DNA of 64,000 bases from Saccharothrix sp. ALI-22-I (GTDB lineage Bacteria; Actinomycetota; Actinomycetes; Mycobacteriales; Pseudonocardiaceae), in the NCBI RefSeq assembly GCF_001984175.1, contig NZ_MTQP01000049.1, positions 1 to 64,000 on the forward strand, written 5' to 3'. The notes under the pieces are model-generated. The model was given only the letters and a program-made list of their open reading frames with translations, searched no databases and was not told the DNA's origin. Of the stretch, positions 35,415 to 45,209 are shown piece after piece. The position numbers and the translations under genes were made by a program. Positions within the stretch are counted from its first letter, which is position 1. Each line of letters opens with the position of its first letter.

Positions 35415-38302
35415 GCGCCACGACGACCCTGGCGCCGCTGTCGTCCGCCCAGGAGGCCCTGTGGCTGGTCGACCAGGCCGCACCCGGCTCGCCGGCCTAC
35501 AACGTCCCGCTGCTGACCCGCTGGCGCGAGCCGGTGGACATCGACGCGCTGTCGGCCGCGCTGACCCGCGTCGTCGAGCGCCACGAGGTGCTGCGCACCG
35601 CCTACCGGCTGGACGGCGACCGGCCCGTGCAGCTCGTCCTGCCGCCCGCGCCGGTCGCGGTCCGGGTGTTCGACGCTTCCGACGCTTCCGACGTGGACGC
35701 CGGGGTGGCCGCCGAGGCGCGGGCGCCGTTCGACCTCGCCGGCGGGCCGGTGTTGCGGTGCGCGGTGTGGCGGGGTGTGCCGGGCGGCGACCTCGTGTTG
35801 ATCACCGTGCACCACATCGCCATCGACGGCTGGTCGCTCGTCGCGTTCTACGGCGAGCTGGCCGAGGCGTACCGCGGCGGGCACAACCTGCCCGCGATCG
35901 CCGTGCAGTACGGCGACTTCGCCCGTTGGGAGCGGGACACATCGGACCCGGGGCGGGCCGCCGAGCGGGCCGCCGAGCTGGTCGGCTGCGCCGATCCGGT
36001 GCTGCTCGACGGCGTCCGGCCGGTGCCCGCCCGTCCGGACGGCACGCGTCCCGGCACGCAGGTGGCGTTCCCGGTGTCGGCGGAGCTGTGGGCGGGTGTG
36101 CACGACGTCGCGCGCGTGCTGCGGGTGACGCCGTTCGTGGTGCTGCACGCGGCGTTGCAGGTGGTCGTGGCACGGCGGTCGGGCCGGACGGACTTCCTGC
36201 TCGGCGCGGTCACCGCGAACCGGCCCCGTCCCGATGTCGAAGGGCTCGTCGGGTACTTCGTCAACACGGTGCCGCTGCGCTGCCACCTGAGTCCGGAGTG
36301 GACGTTCCGGCGGTTGGCGGTGGCGTTCCGGGCCGAGGCGTACCGCTCGCTGAGCCACCAGTCGATCCCGTTGCGGCAGCTGGTGTCCGAGGTCGCGGCG
36401 GCGCGCACGGGCGGGCACACGCGGCTGGTGGAGATCTGCCTGGCGGTGCAGAACACACCCGCGCCGCGCGCCGACGTGCCGTGGGGGCACCCGGTGGTGC
36501 TGCCCACCGGCACGGCCAAGTTCGACCTGCTCGTGGTGGTGGAGGAGACGCCGGACGGCGTGCGCGCCACCATCGAGCACGACACCGACCGCTACCCGGA
36601 CGAGGTGCGCGACGGCGTGGTGGCGGACTTCCTGGCCACGCTCACCACCGTGACCGCCGACCCGGACGTGCCGCTGGCCGCGCTCGCCACCGGTGACGCC
36701 GTCCCGGTGACCGCACCCGTCGCACCGACGGCGACGGCCACCGCAGTGCCGTCGACCGCAGTGCCGTCGACCGCAGTGGCGTCGACGGCCGGCGAGGTGT
36801 CGGCGGGCGACCTGCGCCGAGCCGCGGCGCTGTTCACCGAGGCGCTGGCCGACCTGGGGCGCGGGGACGTGCCGGCGGCCCCGGACGCGCACTTCTTCTC
36901 CCTCGGCGGGCACTCGCTGCTCGCCGTCACGATGCTCAACCGCGCCGCGCGCCGCCTCGGGGTCGTGCTGCGGCCGGCGGAGTTCCTCGCCGACCCGACC
37001 GTTGCCGGGCTCGGGCGGATGCTCGCCGCCGCACCCGCGGCCGGGCGGGCGCCGACCGCCGATGACGGCCGGCTACCCGCCACCTCGGCGCAGCAGCGGT
37101 TCTGGTTCCTCGACCGGGTGGCCGCCCTGCGGGTGTCCTACCTGGTCCCGACGGTGCTGGAGCTGACCGGAGAGGTGGACGTGCCCGCGTTGCGCGACGC
37201 GGTGGACCGGGTGCTGGCCCACCACCCGGCGCTGCGGTCCCGGTTCGTCCTCGACCGCAAGCAGCGCCGCGTCTTCTACCGCACCGACGGCGCCCCGGCC
37301 ACGACGGAGCTGGTCGACGCCGCCGACTGGTCGGCGGCGGAGGTCCGCGACCACGTGGCCGAGGTGTGCTGGGCGCCGTTCGACCTCGCCGCCGATCCAC
37401 CCGCACGGGCCCGGCTGATCACCGCGCGCGGCCGGGTGCTGTTCGTCCTCGTGCTGCACCACATCGCCGCCGACGGCTGGTCGCGGCAACTCCTGCTGGA
37501 GCAGATCGGGCTGGTCCACCGCACCGGCGCGCTGCCCGAGCCGGGGCACGCCGTGCCGCCGACCGCCGAGGAGGTGCAGGCGCAGACCCGAGACCTGCTC
37601 GACCACCTCAGGGGCGCCCCGGTGGACGTGGTCCTCCCGCACACCGCGCCGCGACCGGAAATCCAGTCGACCCTGGCGCACCGCGTGAGCACGACCCTCG
37701 ACGACGAGCTGTCCGCACGGCTGCGCGCCGCCGCCGACGGGGACACCCCGTTCACCGTCACGGCCGCGCTGCTGGCCGTCGCGCTGGGGCGCCGCAGCGG
37801 GCAGCGCGACTTCCTGTTCGCCTTCCCGTGGGCGGGCCGGGACGCCCCCGACAGCGCCGACGCGGTGGCGATGCTGGTCAACACGCTGGTGCTGCGAGTG
37901 GACCTGCGTGCCGTGCGGACGTGGCGGGACGTGCTGGCGGCCGTGCGGAACAGCGCGGCGGTGTCCTACCGCGACGCGGCGGCGTCCTTCGACGTGCTCG
38001 CCGCGCACCTGCACCCCGACCGCGACCTGGGCCGGCCGCCGCTGACCCCGGTGTACCTGGCGGCGCAGGACGGCCCCGACCCGGTGCCGGACCTGCCCTG
38101 CGACGTGCGGCACCTGCCGCTGGACCCGCTGCACGTCAAGTACGAGGTCGAACTCACCGTCACCGGTCGCGACCGGCTGACGTGGGAGCTGAGCCACCTG
38201 GCGGACCTGGTCAACCACGAGGCCGCCGCCGGCCTGCTCGCCGACCTGACCGCCGCCGCGGGCGACCTGGCCGCCGATCCCGATGCGGCCCCGTGGGCGT
38301 AG
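35411..38302 (+). CDS. NRPS protein with C-PCP-C architecture and no adenylation domain
   Basis: A 963-residue protein with two condensation domains: the first at about 8-430 with 'HHIAIDGWS' (His134, His135, Asp139), the second at about 555-955 with 'HHIAADGWS' (His683, His684, Asp688). Both have the intact catalytic motif. A PCP lies between them (Ser502 in 'LGGHSLLA'). A low-complexity Pro/Ala/Thr/Val linker (~435-460) separates the first C domain from the PCP. No adenylation domain is present, so the internal PCP must be loaded in trans by one of the free A domains. Starts GTG overlapping the previous stop. Confidence 0.87.
36741..36785 (+). repeat. Three 15-bp tandem repeats in the interdomain linker
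   Basis: CCGCAGTGCCGTCGA at 36741 and 36756 and a one-mismatch copy at 36771, encoding a (TAVPS)n linker. Being a multiple of three it can vary in number without breaking the frame. Confidence 0.85.
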
Positions 38303-38349
38303 TCGCGTCCGAACCGAACGCACCGACACGAATCTGGGGGAACGACCCG

Positions 38350-38652
38350 ATGTCAGACCAGTTGCTGGGGCAGGTCCGCGCCATCTGGGCCGACGTGCTG
38401 GACCGCGACGTCGACGAGGTGCCGGTGGACACCAACTTCCTGGAGGCAGGCGGCAACTCGCTGCTCCTGGTGATGCTGTGGGAGGAGCTGACCGGCGCCA
38501 CGGGCGCCACGATCAAGCTGTCGGACCTGTTCCGGCACGCCACCGTCCGCGCCCAGGTCGCGCTGCTGTCAGGCGCGGCCGAACCGCAGACCGTGCCGGG
38601 CGCGCAGAACCGCGGTCGGCTGCTCGGCCGCGCGTCGGCCGGCGCCGAATAG
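38350..38652 (+). CDS. Free-standing peptidyl/acyl carrier protein
   Basis: A 100-residue carrier protein. 'VRAIWADVLDRDVDEVPVDT', 'NFLEAGGNSLLLVML' carries the phosphopantetheine Ser. The C-terminal ~20 residues are a flexible Gly/Arg/Ala tail. It lies between the C-PCP-C protein and the KS protein, so it may be the carrier used by the second condensation domain and the donor for the ketosynthase. ATG 38350 follows a 47-bp gap, the longest inside the operon's first half. Confidence 0.85.
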   Translation: MSDQLLGQVRAIWADVLDRDVDEVPVDTNFLEAGGNSLLLVMLWEELTGATGATIKLSDLFRHATVRAQVALLSGAAEPQTVPGAQNRGRLLGRASAGAE

Positions 38653-38662
38653 GGGGCGGGTC

Positions 38663-41600
38663 GTGTCCGCCGATCTCGACATCGCCGTCGTCGGAGTGGG
38701 GTGCCGCTTCCCGGACGCCGTCACCCCCGAGCAGTACTGGGCCAACATCGACCGCGGCCTGGTCTCCATGCGAGAGCTGACCGACGCGCAGCTCCGCGAG
38801 GCCGGGGTGCCCGACGAGCGGATCGCGCGGTCGGACTACGTGCGCATCGGCACGTCGCTGCCGGGCGTGGCCGACTTCGCCGCCGAGTTCTTCGGCTACA
38901 CCCCGCGCGAGGCGCGCGGCATGGACCCGCAGCAGCGGCTGTTCCTGGAGAACGCCTGGGAGGCGCTGGAGTCCGCGGGCCACCCGCCGCGCCCGGACGG
39001 GCCCGTGGTGGGCGTGTTCGCGGGCAGCGCGGCCGGGACCTACTCCACGGCGCTGCTCGCGGCGGCCGTGCGCCGGGTGGGGTTGGCCGACGCCGTGGAC
39101 GACCTGGACCTCACGCTGGGCGGCGAACCGGACTTCCTCACCTCCCGCACCGCCTACAAGCTCGGGTTGCGCGGACCGGCGGTGAGTGTGCAGACCGCGT
39201 GCTCCTCGGCCCTGTACGCGGTGCACTACGCGTCGCTGAGCCTGCTGTCCGGCGAGTGCGACATCGCGCTGGCCGGCGGCGCGACCGTGTTGGAACCGGT
39301 GCGCGGCTACCGCTACCGCCCCGACGGCGGGCAGTCCGACGACGGCTACTGCCGCTCGTTCGACGCCCGCTCCACCGGCACCACCTACAGCTCCGGCGTC
39401 GGGGTCGTGGCGCTGCGGCGGCTGTCCGACGCGCTCGCCGACGGCGACCCGGTGCTGGCGGTGCTCAAGGGCACGGCCGTGGGCAACGACGGCAACGCCA
39501 AGGCGGGCTTCGCCGCGCCCTCCCCGGACGGGGTGGCCGCCGTGGTGTCGGCCGCGCTGCGGGTGTCCGGCGTGCCCGCCGACGCGCTGCGCTACGTCGA
39601 GGCGCACGGCACCGCGACGCCGCTGGGCGACCACGTGGAGCTGTCCGCGCTGACCGAGGCGTTGCGCCGCACCACGGAGAAGATGGGCTTCTGCGGGCTG
39701 GGCTCGGTCAAGGCCAACATCGGCCACACCGGTCCGGCGTCCAGCATCGCCGGGTTCATCAAGGCCGTGCACATCGCGCGGACCGGTCAACTGCCGCCGC
39801 ACCCGACCTACGAGCGCCCGCGCGACGCCGCGCTGCTGGAGAGCAGCCCGTTCTTCATCACGACGACCGGCCGGACGTGCACCGACGCCGACCGGCACGT
39901 GCTCGTCGACTCCATCGGCATGGGCGGGGCCAACGCCGCCGCCGTGCTGGGTCCGCCGCCGCAACCGGTGCGACCCTCGGCGCCGTCGTCGGACCGGGTG
40001 CGGCTGGTGCTGTCCGCGCGGACCCGCGTCGAGCTGGACCGGCTGTCGAAGGCGCTGGCCGACACCGTGGATCGGGGTGCGCACCTCGGCGACGTCGCCC
40101 ACACGCTGCGCGTCGGGCGGCACTCGTTCGCCGAACGCCGCGTCGTGGACGCGCCCGCCGACAAGCTGGCCGCCGCGCTGCGCCTGCCCCGACCGCCGTT
40201 CGCCCGCACCGCTCGTGCCGCCGAACGCGGCGCGCTGGTCGTGGCACCGGACGGCGTGGAGCCGCCCAAGGCACTGCTGGCGGCGCTGCCCGCCGACACC
40301 GAGGTGGTGAGCACCGACGACGGGGCGGGGGAGCGGTACCGGGTCGTGGTCGACGCCGACGCCGACGCCGACGCCGCGCTGGCCGTCGCCTGGCTGCACG
40401 GCGTGCCGGTGGACTGGGCGGCCGTGGACGGTGGGCGCGGGCGGCGCGTGGCGCTGCCGACCTACCCGTTCGACCGCAAGCGCCACTGGGCGTTGGACGA
40501 CCTGGCGCTCGATGAGTCCGCCCCCGCGCCGCCCGCCGGTTCCGCCGACTCGGTGGAGGAGCAGGTGCTCGCGGTGTGGCGGGAGCTGTTCGGTGACGAC
40601 AGCTTGGGCCCGGACGCGGAGTTCGGTGACTGCGGCGGCACCTCGCTGCTGTCGGTGCAGCTGGTGCTGGAGTTGCAGGACCGCTTCGACGTGCTGGTCA
40701 ACGTGCACCGGGCGGGCGGCACGCGCGCCACGCCGCACCGCGTCGCGGCGCTCGTGCGCGGCCTGCTCACCAGCGCCGACGACCAGCCGCGCGTGGACCG
40801 GATGGACGAAGACGACAACGGCCTGGTCGACGCCGACCTGCAACTGCCGCTGGGGCCGGTGAACCCGGTCGCCACGCGCGGCCGGGACGTGCTGCTCACC
40901 GGCGCCACCGGCTACCTGGGCGCGTTCCTGCTGCACGAGTTGCAGCAGCGCACCACCGGCCGCGTCTACTGCCTGGTCCGCGCCGACGACGAGGCCGCCG
41001 CGATGGCCCGGCTGCGGGCGGGCGCGCGGCGGTTCCTGCTGCCCGAGCCCGACGCCGACCGCGTCGTCGCCGTGCCGGGCGACCTGAAGGACATCGAACG
41101 GGTCGGCGCGGACTTCCGCGGCGGCGAACTGGGCGCACGCGTCGGCCACGTGCTGCACTGCGCGGCCCGGGTGGTGTTCACCGAGCCCTACCGGACGTTG
41201 CGCGAGGACAACGTGCTGCCGATGGTGTCGCTGCTGACCTGGGCACGCGCCCATGGCATCCGCGACTTCAGCCACGTCTCCACGGCCGCCGCCACCGCGC
41301 CCGCACCGGGTGCCGACCGCATCCTGGAGATCCGCGAGCAGCCGCTGGACCCCCGCCTCGGCGGGTACGGCGTCACCAAGTGGGTCGCCGAACGGCTGCT
41401 GGACCGCGCCGACCTCGACGGGATGCGGGTCCGGGTGTTCCGGCCCGGCCTGATCATGTCCTCCTCGCAGACCGGCGCGGGCAACAACCGCGACCTGATC
41501 TACTTCGTGCTCGCGGCGGGCGTCGCGGTCGGCGCGCACCCCGTGGACGACCGGTCGCACGACTTCGCCCCGGTGGACGTCGTGGCACGGGCCATCGTCG

Positions 41601-42007
41601 AACTGGGCATGTCACGCGGTTCCGTGGGCCGCGCCTACCACCTGGTGGGCGAGACGCTGCTCGGGCTGCGCGAGATGTTCGGCCTGCTCGCCGAGGCCGG
41701 GCTGCCCACCACCCCGCTGCCACTGGACCGCTGGCAGCAGCTGGTCCGCGAGCGCGCCAAGGCCACCGGCAACCCGCTGCTGTCCACCGCCGCACTGCTG
41801 GAGCTGGAGGGCAACGAGCCCGGCGCGCCGCCCGTGCAGGCGGCGGGCTGGCTGCCGTGGCTGCGCCGCACCGGCATGGACCCGGCGCTCACCGGTCCGA
41901 CGCTGCGCGCGGGTCTGACCTACCTAGCGCGGACCGACGAGCTGTTCGGCGCGCTGCTGCCCGAACTGGCCGCCGACACCGCCGTACTCGTGGGGGAGGG
42001 ACGATGA
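38663..42007 (+). CDS. Hybrid PKS terminal module: KS - vestigial linker - ACP - thioester reductase (no AT)
   Basis: A 1114-residue protein. The ketosynthase (about 5-430) has Cys180 ('VQTACSSALYA'), His315 ('VEAHGTATPLG') and His355 ('KANIGHTGPASS'). The following ~220 residues include the post-AT linker sequence 'RVALPTYPFDRKRHW' but no GHSxG acyltransferase. An ACP follows (Ser661, 'CGGTSLLSVQ'), then a thioester reductase domain (about 740-1100) with NAD(P) loop 'VLLTGATGYLGAF' and catalytic Tyr902/Lys906 ('YGVTKWVAE'). The module extends the chain once and releases it reductively as aldehyde or alcohol. The missing AT fits use of an extender already bound to an ACP (next genes). GTG start, ribosome site GGGGGCGGG. 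Confidence 0.9.
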   Translation: MSADLDIAVVGVGCRFPDAVTPEQYWANIDRGLVSMRELTDAQLREAGVPDERIARSDYVRIGTSLPGVADFAAEFFGYTPREARGMDPQQRLFLENAWEALESAGHPPRPDGPVVGVFAGSAAGTYSTALLAAAVRRVGLADAVDDLDLTLGGEPDFLTSRTAYKLGLRGPAVSVQTACSSALYAVHYASLSLLSGECDIALAGGATVLEPVRGYRYRPDGGQSDDGYCRSFDARSTGTTYSSGVGVVALRRLSDALADGDPVLAVLKGTAVGNDGNAKAGFAAPSPDGVAAVVSAALRVSGVPADALRYVEAHGTATPLGDHVELSALTEALRRTTEKMGFCGLGSVKANIGHTGPASSIAGFIKAVHIARTGQLPPHPTYERPRDAALLESSPFFITTTGRTCTDADRHVLVDSIGMGGANAAAVLGPPPQPVRPSAPSSDRVRLVLSARTRVELDRLSKALADTVDRGAHLGDVAHTLRVGRHSFAERRVVDAPADKLAAALRLPRPPFARTARAAERGALVVAPDGVEPPKALLAALPADTEVVSTDDGAGERYRVVVDADADADAALAVAWLHGVPVDWAAVDGGRGRRVALPTYPFDRKRHWALDDLALDESAPAPPAGSADSVEEQVLAVWRELFGDDSLGPDAEFGDCGGTSLLSVQLVLELQDRFDVLVNVHRAGGTRATPHRVAALVRGLLTSADDQPRVDRMDEDDNGLVDADLQLPLGPVNPVATRGRDVLLTGATGYLGAFLLHELQQRTTGRVYCLVRADDEAAAMARLRAGARRFLLPEPDADRVVAVPGDLKDIERVGADFRGGELGARVGHVLHCAARVVFTEPYRTLREDNVLPMVSLLTWARAHGIRDFSHVSTAAATAPAPGADRILEIREQPLDPRLGGYGVTKWVAERLLDRADLDGMRVRVFRPGLIMSSSQTGAGNNRDLIYFVLAAGVAVGAHPVDDRSHDFAPVDVVARAIVELGMSRGSVGRAYHLVGETLLGLREMFGLLAEAGLPTTPLPLDRWQQLVRERAKATGNPLLSTAALLELEGNEPGAPPVQAAGWLPWLRRTGMDPALTGPTLRAGLTYLARTDELFGALLPELAADTAVLVGEGR

Positions 42008-42858
42008 CGAACACCGATCCGGTGGCCGTGCTGGGCGCGGGCGTGATGGGCACGGGCATCGCCACGCTCGCGCTGGGCCACGGACTGCCCGTGGTGCTGG
42101 TCGATGTGGACGACGCCGTGCTGGAACGCGCCCTCGCGCAGGTCGCACGGCAGCTCAAACTGGGCAGGCTCATGGGCGGGCTGCCGCGGGAGAGCGCCGA
42201 CGGCAGGCTGATCACCACCACCGACCTCTCCGCCATCGTCGGCGCACGCGCCGTGGTGGAGTCCGTGACGGAGAAACCCGGGCTGAAGAAGGAGGTGCTC
42301 GCCGCCGCCACGGCCGTGATCCGCCCCGGCACACCGGTGGTCACCAACACCTCCGCCATCCCGGTCGACGAGCTGGCCGAGGCCGCGGCACGCCCGGACG
42401 AGTTCCTGGGCGCGCACTTCATGAACCCGCCGTACCTGATCAAGACCATCGAGGTGGTGCGGGGTCCCCGCACTTCGGACGTGGCGCTGGCCGCCGTGCT
42501 GGAACTGCTCGGGGAAGTGGGGCAGCAACCGGTGGTCGTCGGCGACGGGCCGGGGTTCGTCGTCAACCGCATCCTCCAGCGGGTGATCAACGAGGCCGCG
42601 CGGATCGTGCAGGAGGGCATCGCCACGCCCGAGGCGGTGGACGCGTTGTTCACCGGCTGCCTGGGCCACCGCACCGGTCCGCTCGGCACCGCCGACCTCA
42701 TCGGCCTGGACAACGTCGTGGACTCGCTGCACGTCCTGCTCGACCGCACCGGGGACGAGGGCTACCGCCCGTGCGACCTGCTGGTGACGAAGGTGAAGGC
42801 CGGCGAGCACGGCCGCAAGACCGGCAAGGGCTTCTACGACCACGGAGGTGTGCTGTGA
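42004..42858 (+). CDS. fkbK: 3-hydroxyacyl-CoA dehydrogenase-type enzyme (FkbK-like, hydroxymalonyl-ACP pathway)
   Basis: A 284-residue two-domain dehydrogenase. The Rossmann loop is 'VAVLGAGVMGTGIATLAL'; 'VVESVTEKPGLKKEVL' and 'PVVTNTSAIPVDELAEA' and 'GAHFMNPPYLIKTIEVV' contain the Ser/His/Asn catalytic elements of this family. 'GDGPGFVVNRILQRVINEAA' begins the C-terminal domain. In methoxymalonyl/hydroxymalonyl-ACP pathways this homologue oxidises C3 of glyceryl-ACP. The FkbJ, FkbI and FkbH homologues follow, which fixes the role. ATG overlaps the previous stop. Confidence 0.87.
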   Translation: MTNTDPVAVLGAGVMGTGIATLALGHGLPVVLVDVDDAVLERALAQVARQLKLGRLMGGLPRESADGRLITTTDLSAIVGARAVVESVTEKPGLKKEVLAAATAVIRPGTPVVTNTSAIPVDELAEAAARPDEFLGAHFMNPPYLIKTIEVVRGPRTSDVALAAVLELLGEVGQQPVVVGDGPGFVVNRILQRVINEAARIVQEGIATPEAVDALFTGCLGHRTGPLGTADLIGLDNVVDSLHVLLDRTGDEGYRPCDLLVTKVKAGEHGRKTGKGFYDHGGVL

Positions 42859-43124
42859 CGACGACTGCCGAAACCCGCGACGCCGATGACGTGCGGCGCA
42901 ACCTGCTCGAATTCCTCAAGCAGCGCGCCAAGGCCGAGGTGGAGCCGGACTTCGACCTGTTCGCGGGCGGCCTGGTGTCCTCGCTGTTCGCGCTGGAACT
43001 GGTGGTGCACTTGGAGAACGCGTTCGGCGTCACCGTCGGCGGCGAGGACCTGAAGATCGACAACTTCCGGACCGTGGACGCGATGACGGCGCTGGTCGTG
43101 CGCTCGGGTGGAGCACGGGGATGA
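42855..43124 (+). CDS. fkbJ: Dedicated acyl carrier protein (FkbJ-like) for the hydroxymalonyl extender
   Basis: An 89-residue ACP: 'VRRNLLEFLKQRAKAEVEPD', 'LFAGGLVSSLFALELVVHLE', with the probable phosphopantetheine Ser43 in the SSL motif. The G-L-V-S-S-L form is usual for FkbJ-type ACPs, rather than the DSL of chain-bearing ACPs. It would carry the glyceryl unit while FkbK and FkbI oxidise it. GTG start and ATG of the next gene overlap neighbouring stops. Confidence 0.85.
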   Translation: MTTTAETRDADDVRRNLLEFLKQRAKAEVEPDFDLFAGGLVSSLFALELVVHLENAFGVTVGGEDLKIDNFRTVDAMTALVVRSGGARG

Positions 43125-44236
43125 CCGACCCGGCGGCGATGACCGACCCGGCGGCGTTGGCCGCGGACCTCGTCGGCGACCGCGCGGGCGGCTGGGACCT
43201 CGCGGGCCGCCTGCCCGACGACGTGGTCCGCGCGTTCGCGGCGGCGGGCGTGCTGTGCCCGCAGGTGCCCGCGCGGTTCGGCGGCCTCGGACTGTCTAGT
43301 GTGGACACCGGAGAGCTGACGGCGCACGTGGGCGCGCTCTGCTCGTCCACGCGCAGCCTGATGACCTCGCAGGGCATGGTCGCCTGGGCGGTGTCCCGGC
43401 TCGGCTCGCCCGAGCAGCACGCCGAGCACCTGCCCCGGCTCGCGGGCGGCACGACGGCGGCGGTCGCGTTCAGCGAGGCCGGCGCGGGCAGCGACCTGTC
43501 CGGCATGGCCGCGCGCATCGAGGTCGACGGTGACAAGGTCGTGGTCAGCGGCGCGAAGGTGTGGGTCACCGGAGCCGCGTACGCCGACGTGGTGCTGGTC
43601 TTCGGCCGCTACGGCGACGGCGCGGCGGCCGTGCTCGTGCCCACCTCCGCCGCGGGCGTCACGGTCACCCGCGTGCCCGACCCGCTGGGCTGCCGCGCGG
43701 CCGGGCACGCCGACGTACTGCTCGACGAGGTCCGGCTGCCCGCCGACCACGTGCTGGGCGGCGCCGGGCTGCCGGTCGAGTGGCTGGTCACGCCCGTGCT
43801 GACCTACGGGCGGCTGTCGGTGGCGTGGGGGTGCGTGGGCATCCTGCGGGCGTGCCTGGCCGCCACCGCGACCCACTCCCGCACTCGGCGCCAGGGTGGC
43901 AGGCCGCTCGCGGAGCACCAGCTCGTGGCCGAGCACCTGGCGGAGCTGCACGTCGCCGAGCAGGCCGCGACCCGGCTGTGCGAGCACGCCTCGCGCTGCT
44001 GGGACGAGAGCACCCCGGAACTGGTGTCCGCCGCCGTGCTGGCCAAGCATCACGGGGCGGTCGCCGCGGCGCGCGGCGCGTCACGGGCGGTGCAGGTGAT
44101 GGCGTCGGCGGGCGCACGCGACGGCCACCCGGTCGCCCGTGCCCACCGCGACGCGAAGCTGATGGAACTCATCGAGGGCAGCAACGAGATCAGCACGTTG
44201 CTGTTGGCCGAACGGGCATTGGCGGTGTGGGCATGA
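43121..44236 (+). CDS. fkbI: Acyl-CoA dehydrogenase-type flavoenzyme (FkbI-like)
   Basis: A 371-residue acyl-CoA dehydrogenase fold. 'VAFSEAGAGSDLSGMAARIE' is the FAD/substrate signature, 'VSGAKVWVTGAAYADVVLVF' the central barrel, and 'AHRDAKLMELIEGSNEIST' the C-terminal motif of the family. FkbI homologues complete oxidation of the ACP-bound C3 unit to hydroxymalonyl-ACP. The first 36 bases are a perfect 18-bp tandem duplication (MTDPAA twice), giving two equivalent ATG starts at 43121 and 43139. The first overlaps the ACP stop. Confidence 0.88.
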   Translation: MTDPAAMTDPAALAADLVGDRAGGWDLAGRLPDDVVRAFAAAGVLCPQVPARFGGLGLSSVDTGELTAHVGALCSSTRSLMTSQGMVAWAVSRLGSPEQHAEHLPRLAGGTTAAVAFSEAGAGSDLSGMAARIEVDGDKVVVSGAKVWVTGAAYADVVLVFGRYGDGAAAVLVPTSAAGVTVTRVPDPLGCRAAGHADVLLDEVRLPADHVLGGAGLPVEWLVTPVLTYGRLSVAWGCVGILRACLAATATHSRTRRQGGRPLAEHQLVAEHLAELHVAEQAATRLCEHASRCWDESTPELVSAAVLAKHHGAVAAARGASRAVQVMASAGARDGHPVARAHRDAKLMELIEGSNEISTLLLAERALAVWA

Positions 44237-45195
44237 GCGTGGGCGTCGGGGCGATCCACTGCGTGCTGCCCGACCAGGTGGTGGACGTGGCCGGACTGCC
44301 GGAGGTCGGGCTGCTGGAGCCGGAGGCGGTGGAGTTCGTCAAGACCTGCGGCATCGACACCGTGGGCGTGTTCGACGAGGTGTCCGCGGGGGACCTCGCC
44401 GTGCGGGCGTGCCGGGAACTGCTCGTCGAACACCCCGTCGACCCGGACGTGCTGCTGATGGTCGGACCGCGCGCACCGGACGTGCTCCTGGGCTCCGACG
44501 TCGGCCGCGTGCAGGCCGAGAGCGGGCTGGCGAAGGCGTTCGCGTTCACCGTGGACGGCCTGGGGTGCACCGGGTCCAGCGCCGCGTGGTCACTGGCCGC
44601 CGACCTGCTCGCCGCCCGCCCCGACCGCGAGGCCGTGCTGATCACGCACGCCAGCAGGCCGACCGGCGCGGACCGGGTGCGGTTCCCGGTGACCGTCATC
44701 GGCGACGGCGCCTACGCCATGACGTTGGTGCGCGGCGGACGGCCCGAACTGGTGGCGCACCGGCAGGAGACCGACGGGACGTTCCACGACCTGTTCGGCG
44801 TCGACTACAAGTCCGCGCCCTGGTACGAGTGGCGCGAGGAGTGCGCCTCCCCGGACCGCTACCGGTTCGAACTGGCCCTGCACAGCCGGATGCGGCTGAG
44901 CCGCATGGTCGACGAGGTGCTGGCCGAGGCCGGGCTCGGCAAGGGCGACGTGCGCACGGCGCTCATGCAGAACGTCACCTCCTCCGCCTACGACTTCTAC
45001 CGATCGCTGCTGGGAATCGACATCGACCCTGTGTGCGGCGGGCACCTGAGCCGCTACGGGCACCTGGGAGCCATGGACGTAGTGCTCAACCTGGACCGGC
45101 TGCTGCGCACCGGCGGGTTGGCCGAGGGAGATCACGTGCTGGTGCTCAACAACAGCCCCGTCGCCGCGTGGGCGGTGACGTTGTGGCGGATCTGA
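44233..45195 (+). CDS. KAS III-like protein 1, catalytic His missing
   Basis: A 320-residue thiolase-fold protein of the beta-ketoacyl-ACP synthase III class. The nucleophile is Cys112 in 'VDGLGCTGSSAAWSLA'. Where KAS III has the HQAN motif this protein reads 'TALMQNVTSSAYDFY', and the terminal Asn loop reads 'VLVLNNSPVAAWAVTL'. Lack of the His argues against decarboxylative condensation. Homologues in natural-product clusters move acyl groups between carriers or to O/N nucleophiles. It sits inside the extender-unit block, between fkbI and fkbH. Confidence 0.82.
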   Translation: MSVGVGAIHCVLPDQVVDVAGLPEVGLLEPEAVEFVKTCGIDTVGVFDEVSAGDLAVRACRELLVEHPVDPDVLLMVGPRAPDVLLGSDVGRVQAESGLAKAFAFTVDGLGCTGSSAAWSLAADLLAARPDREAVLITHASRPTGADRVRFPVTVIGDGAYAMTLVRGGRPELVAHRQETDGTFHDLFGVDYKSAPWYEWREECASPDRYRFELALHSRMRLSRMVDEVLAEAGLGKGDVRTALMQNVTSSAYDFYRSLLGIDIDPVCGGHLSRYGHLGAMDVVLNLDRLLRTGGLAEGDHVLVLNNSPVAAWAVTLWRI

Positions 45196-45209
45196 CCGAG
45201 GGGGACGCG

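Noticed and set aside
38513..41560. 1015-codon minus-strand frame opposite the KS-reductase gene
   Set aside because: Made of Arg/Gly/His/Val-rich sequence without domains; antisense of a third-position GC-rich gene.
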